Assembly: GCA_014549065.1 (NCBI GenBank)
Contig: JACDOX010000114.1
Span: 62,001-126,000, forward strand
Direction: 5' to 3'
DNA from: Cardinalis cardinalis
Lineage: Eukaryota; Chordata; Aves; Passeriformes; Cardinalidae
DNA length: 64,000 bases
Below are positions 62,001-64,000 of this stretch, in pieces (positions within the stretch are counted from its first letter, which is position 1; each line of letters opens with the position of its first letter). Both the position numbers and the translations under genes were made by a program. The notes beneath the pieces were generated by a model, which worked only from the letters and a program-made list of their open reading frames with translations, had not been told where the DNA came from and searched no databases.

Positions 62001-64000
62001 GAATATTTAACATACTCTTTTGGCAGCAGACAACATGTAGGCAAGTCCTATTGTCTTATTTATTGAAGTGTTATACAGTTTTGAATAATCCTTTCAAAAT
62101 ACTAAAGGTTACAGCACAGGGAGTTTCACAATCTTGTGTGGGGTGTTTATCTGTACCTAGACAGTCCCAGACCATCTGCCAGGATTGTTTTTCCTTGATT
62201 ATGGATCAGAAAAATTATAGTGACAATGAATAATTATTTTCCATGATAAACCAGGAGGCAGATTAATCAAAAGGCTAGTAAAACAAGTCTTTGTCTTCCA
62301 GTTCACTGGTTCAAATGCATTTTGAGCCATAAGAGACCAGAAATCAGGCCCGGATAATTTTTGGATNTTGTATGGAATAAGCTTGGTTGTATTATTCTGA
62401 CAGTTGTGGCACCTCATGAGAAAGCGTGGAAGAACCTGAGGACAGGCTGAGCCTGTACTACAGTAACATTAAAGATCTAACTCCATGGCAGCAATATGAT
62501 GCACCAAGGAAGGAGCATGGAAAAATGGAAAATGTGCAATGTTTGGGTCTCTCATGGACACATGAGAACCTGGCAACCAGATTGAGACTGAACTGCTGAG
62601 GACCATCACCAAACCACTGAACCACAGATGTAATAGAAGANAAAGTGGGAAATCAGTCCTTGATAGTGGTTACAAAAATAGTAACTATTTATACATTTAA
62701 TGTATAAGCTGTCATCTGCAGGTCCCAAATTGTTTTACAGATGCTGATGAATTAAGTTTCAATACACCCTTATGAGATATTTTATTCCCATTTTGCTCTG
62801 ATAATTAATGTATGAATAAATGCACAGGGACATGAGGTGATGTGGCACTAAGCCCAGTGTAGGTTTCTANGATATAGTATAAAAATCTGGCCTCATGGCT
62901 CCAGCTGTCCACACCACAGCCANTAGATAATTCAGTTTCCAAGGGCATCAGTTAATATAATAACATTAATAAGCTCAGGGCTTGTCAGACTGTTCAGCTG
63001 CCCTCTTCATAAAGGATAGAAAAGAAGCAAGGAAATTATTAGAATTTCTGTGCAACAACTATATTCCTATTGATTAACTGAAGGCTAGCTAGGTTCATTT
63101 GTTTTCCTGGTCACTTAAAATAATGTTTCCCCATGTAAAACGATCTCTCTTATCCCATTAAAAATAGAGGCAACGATACCACTCTGAAATTGTTAAAAAA
63201 CTATACAAAATTTTTAAAATTTTATGCAATAACCAGCAATATCAACAGGGATTATGGAAAGAAAAGATTCAGAGTTTTAACCTGAACTCTTTTTTTCTGA
63301 ATTTGCGCTGTCTCCAGTGTATTTTAGGTTTGGAGTAGTTACAGAGAAAATGCATTATAGGACATTACAAATCTTTATGATCTATCAACTAGGAAAGGTT
63401 CTTATTCCTTGAAAAATTTAACTCTGTGTAAAACCAAAATCAGCTGTCTTCCTGTGATCAAAATCCCTTTTCCTTTTAGTGATCACTGCATGTATNAGGA
63501 AACTGTTATATCTTCTGGTTTTGATTTTTGGTTCAAAGCTCTGGTTCGCTTACAGGTGCTGTCCCTGTCCTTTTGGATTGTTTTGTAGAGGACACTTTGA
63601 AACAAGCTAAAATCCAATTGGAGCAAATAACTGGCTTTAGTAAAAGCAAAGCCTGCTGCTTTTTCTTTTTCTTTTTTATTTTTTTTAATTGAAGTTTCAA
63701 AATATCTTTTCCACATTAGATCAAGTTTAGAAAATTGGTAATTTTACAGAGAGAGAACTGTGCTTTATCTATGGTTTACTTTGTTCCCGCTACTATTGTT
63801 GAAGGTTTTGTTCTTTTCCACCTTACATGCTGCAGTTCAGGGTTGCTGTCTCTTTTCAGAGCAGCCCTTTGAATGACAGGTCTGATTGCCCATGCCATTA
63901 TTCTTGCATTGACTTTCCTGCTGTTTACCTGATTCCAGGAGAGCATTCCCGACGTACATCACTCCGGAAGGAGGAGTGGCTGGAAATCAGAGCCGTGGCT
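50001..64000. other. Intergenic region, no gene recognised
   Basis: Mostly AT-rich. The longest frames (131 codons at 54768-55163 plus; 103 at 57728-58039 plus) resemble nothing I know. A GC-richer patch lies at about 54.4-54.7 kb. Small inverted repeats occur at 57754-57771 (7-bp stem CCTTGGT/ACCAAGG) and near 62690-62706 (7-bp stem TATACAT/ATGTATA). No tRNA, rRNA or CRISPR-like structure is present. Confidence 0.7.

Noticed and set aside
1..64000. CRISPR arrays, tRNA or rRNA genes, bacterial or phage genes
   Set aside because: No regularly spaced repeats, cloverleaf structures or prokaryotic coding density were seen; the sequence is animal intron and intergenic DNA.

Overview
This window is vertebrate nuclear DNA, most likely from a bird. 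It has AT-rich introns with canonical GT-AG splice sites, truncated CR1-type LINE 3' ends (the 'catagaat' signature near 1656 and 11520), and a probable solo retroviral LTR. There are no operons, Shine-Dalgarno sites or dense prokaryotic-style coding. Isolated single N bases suggest a draft or ambiguity-masked assembly. The one gene I can support is KCNK10, encoding the two-pore-domain potassium channel TREK-2. It lies on the + strand with six coding exons and the stop codon inside the window; the first exon or exons are upstream of base 1. Layout: 1-1129 is the end of the upstream intron. The coding exons are 1130-1458, 6872-6989, 9969-10129, 21965-22151, 25224-25366 and 27304-27924. All junction phases agree, giving 519 residues in one continuous frame. 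The protein has both pore filters (GYG and GFG), four membrane segments, an extracellular cap with its cysteine, two N-glycosylation sequons, and a long cytoplasmic tail with phosphorylation-type serines. Introns run from about 1.9 to 11.8 kb and hold CR1 fragments, a 743-bp solo LTR, short tandem duplications and several strong inverted repeats. After the stop, 27925 to about 29400 looks like an AT-rich 3' UTR with two long A-rich tracts. From there to 64000 I see no convincing gene: about 34-36 kb of intergenic DNA with a possible second LTR remnant near 40 kb, homopolymers and small repeats. In mammals the next gene beyond the KCNK10 3' end is GPR65, and no open frame of that size is present here. 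I did not find a new multi-gene system. The most unexplained structure is a cluster of palindromes in the last intron (25919-26110), followed by two abutting hairpins in the preceding intron (22464-22506). KCNK10 itself has points worth checking: two in-frame ATGs placed like the known TREK-2 alternative starts, and a stop codon that seems to come four codons earlier than in the mammalian protein.
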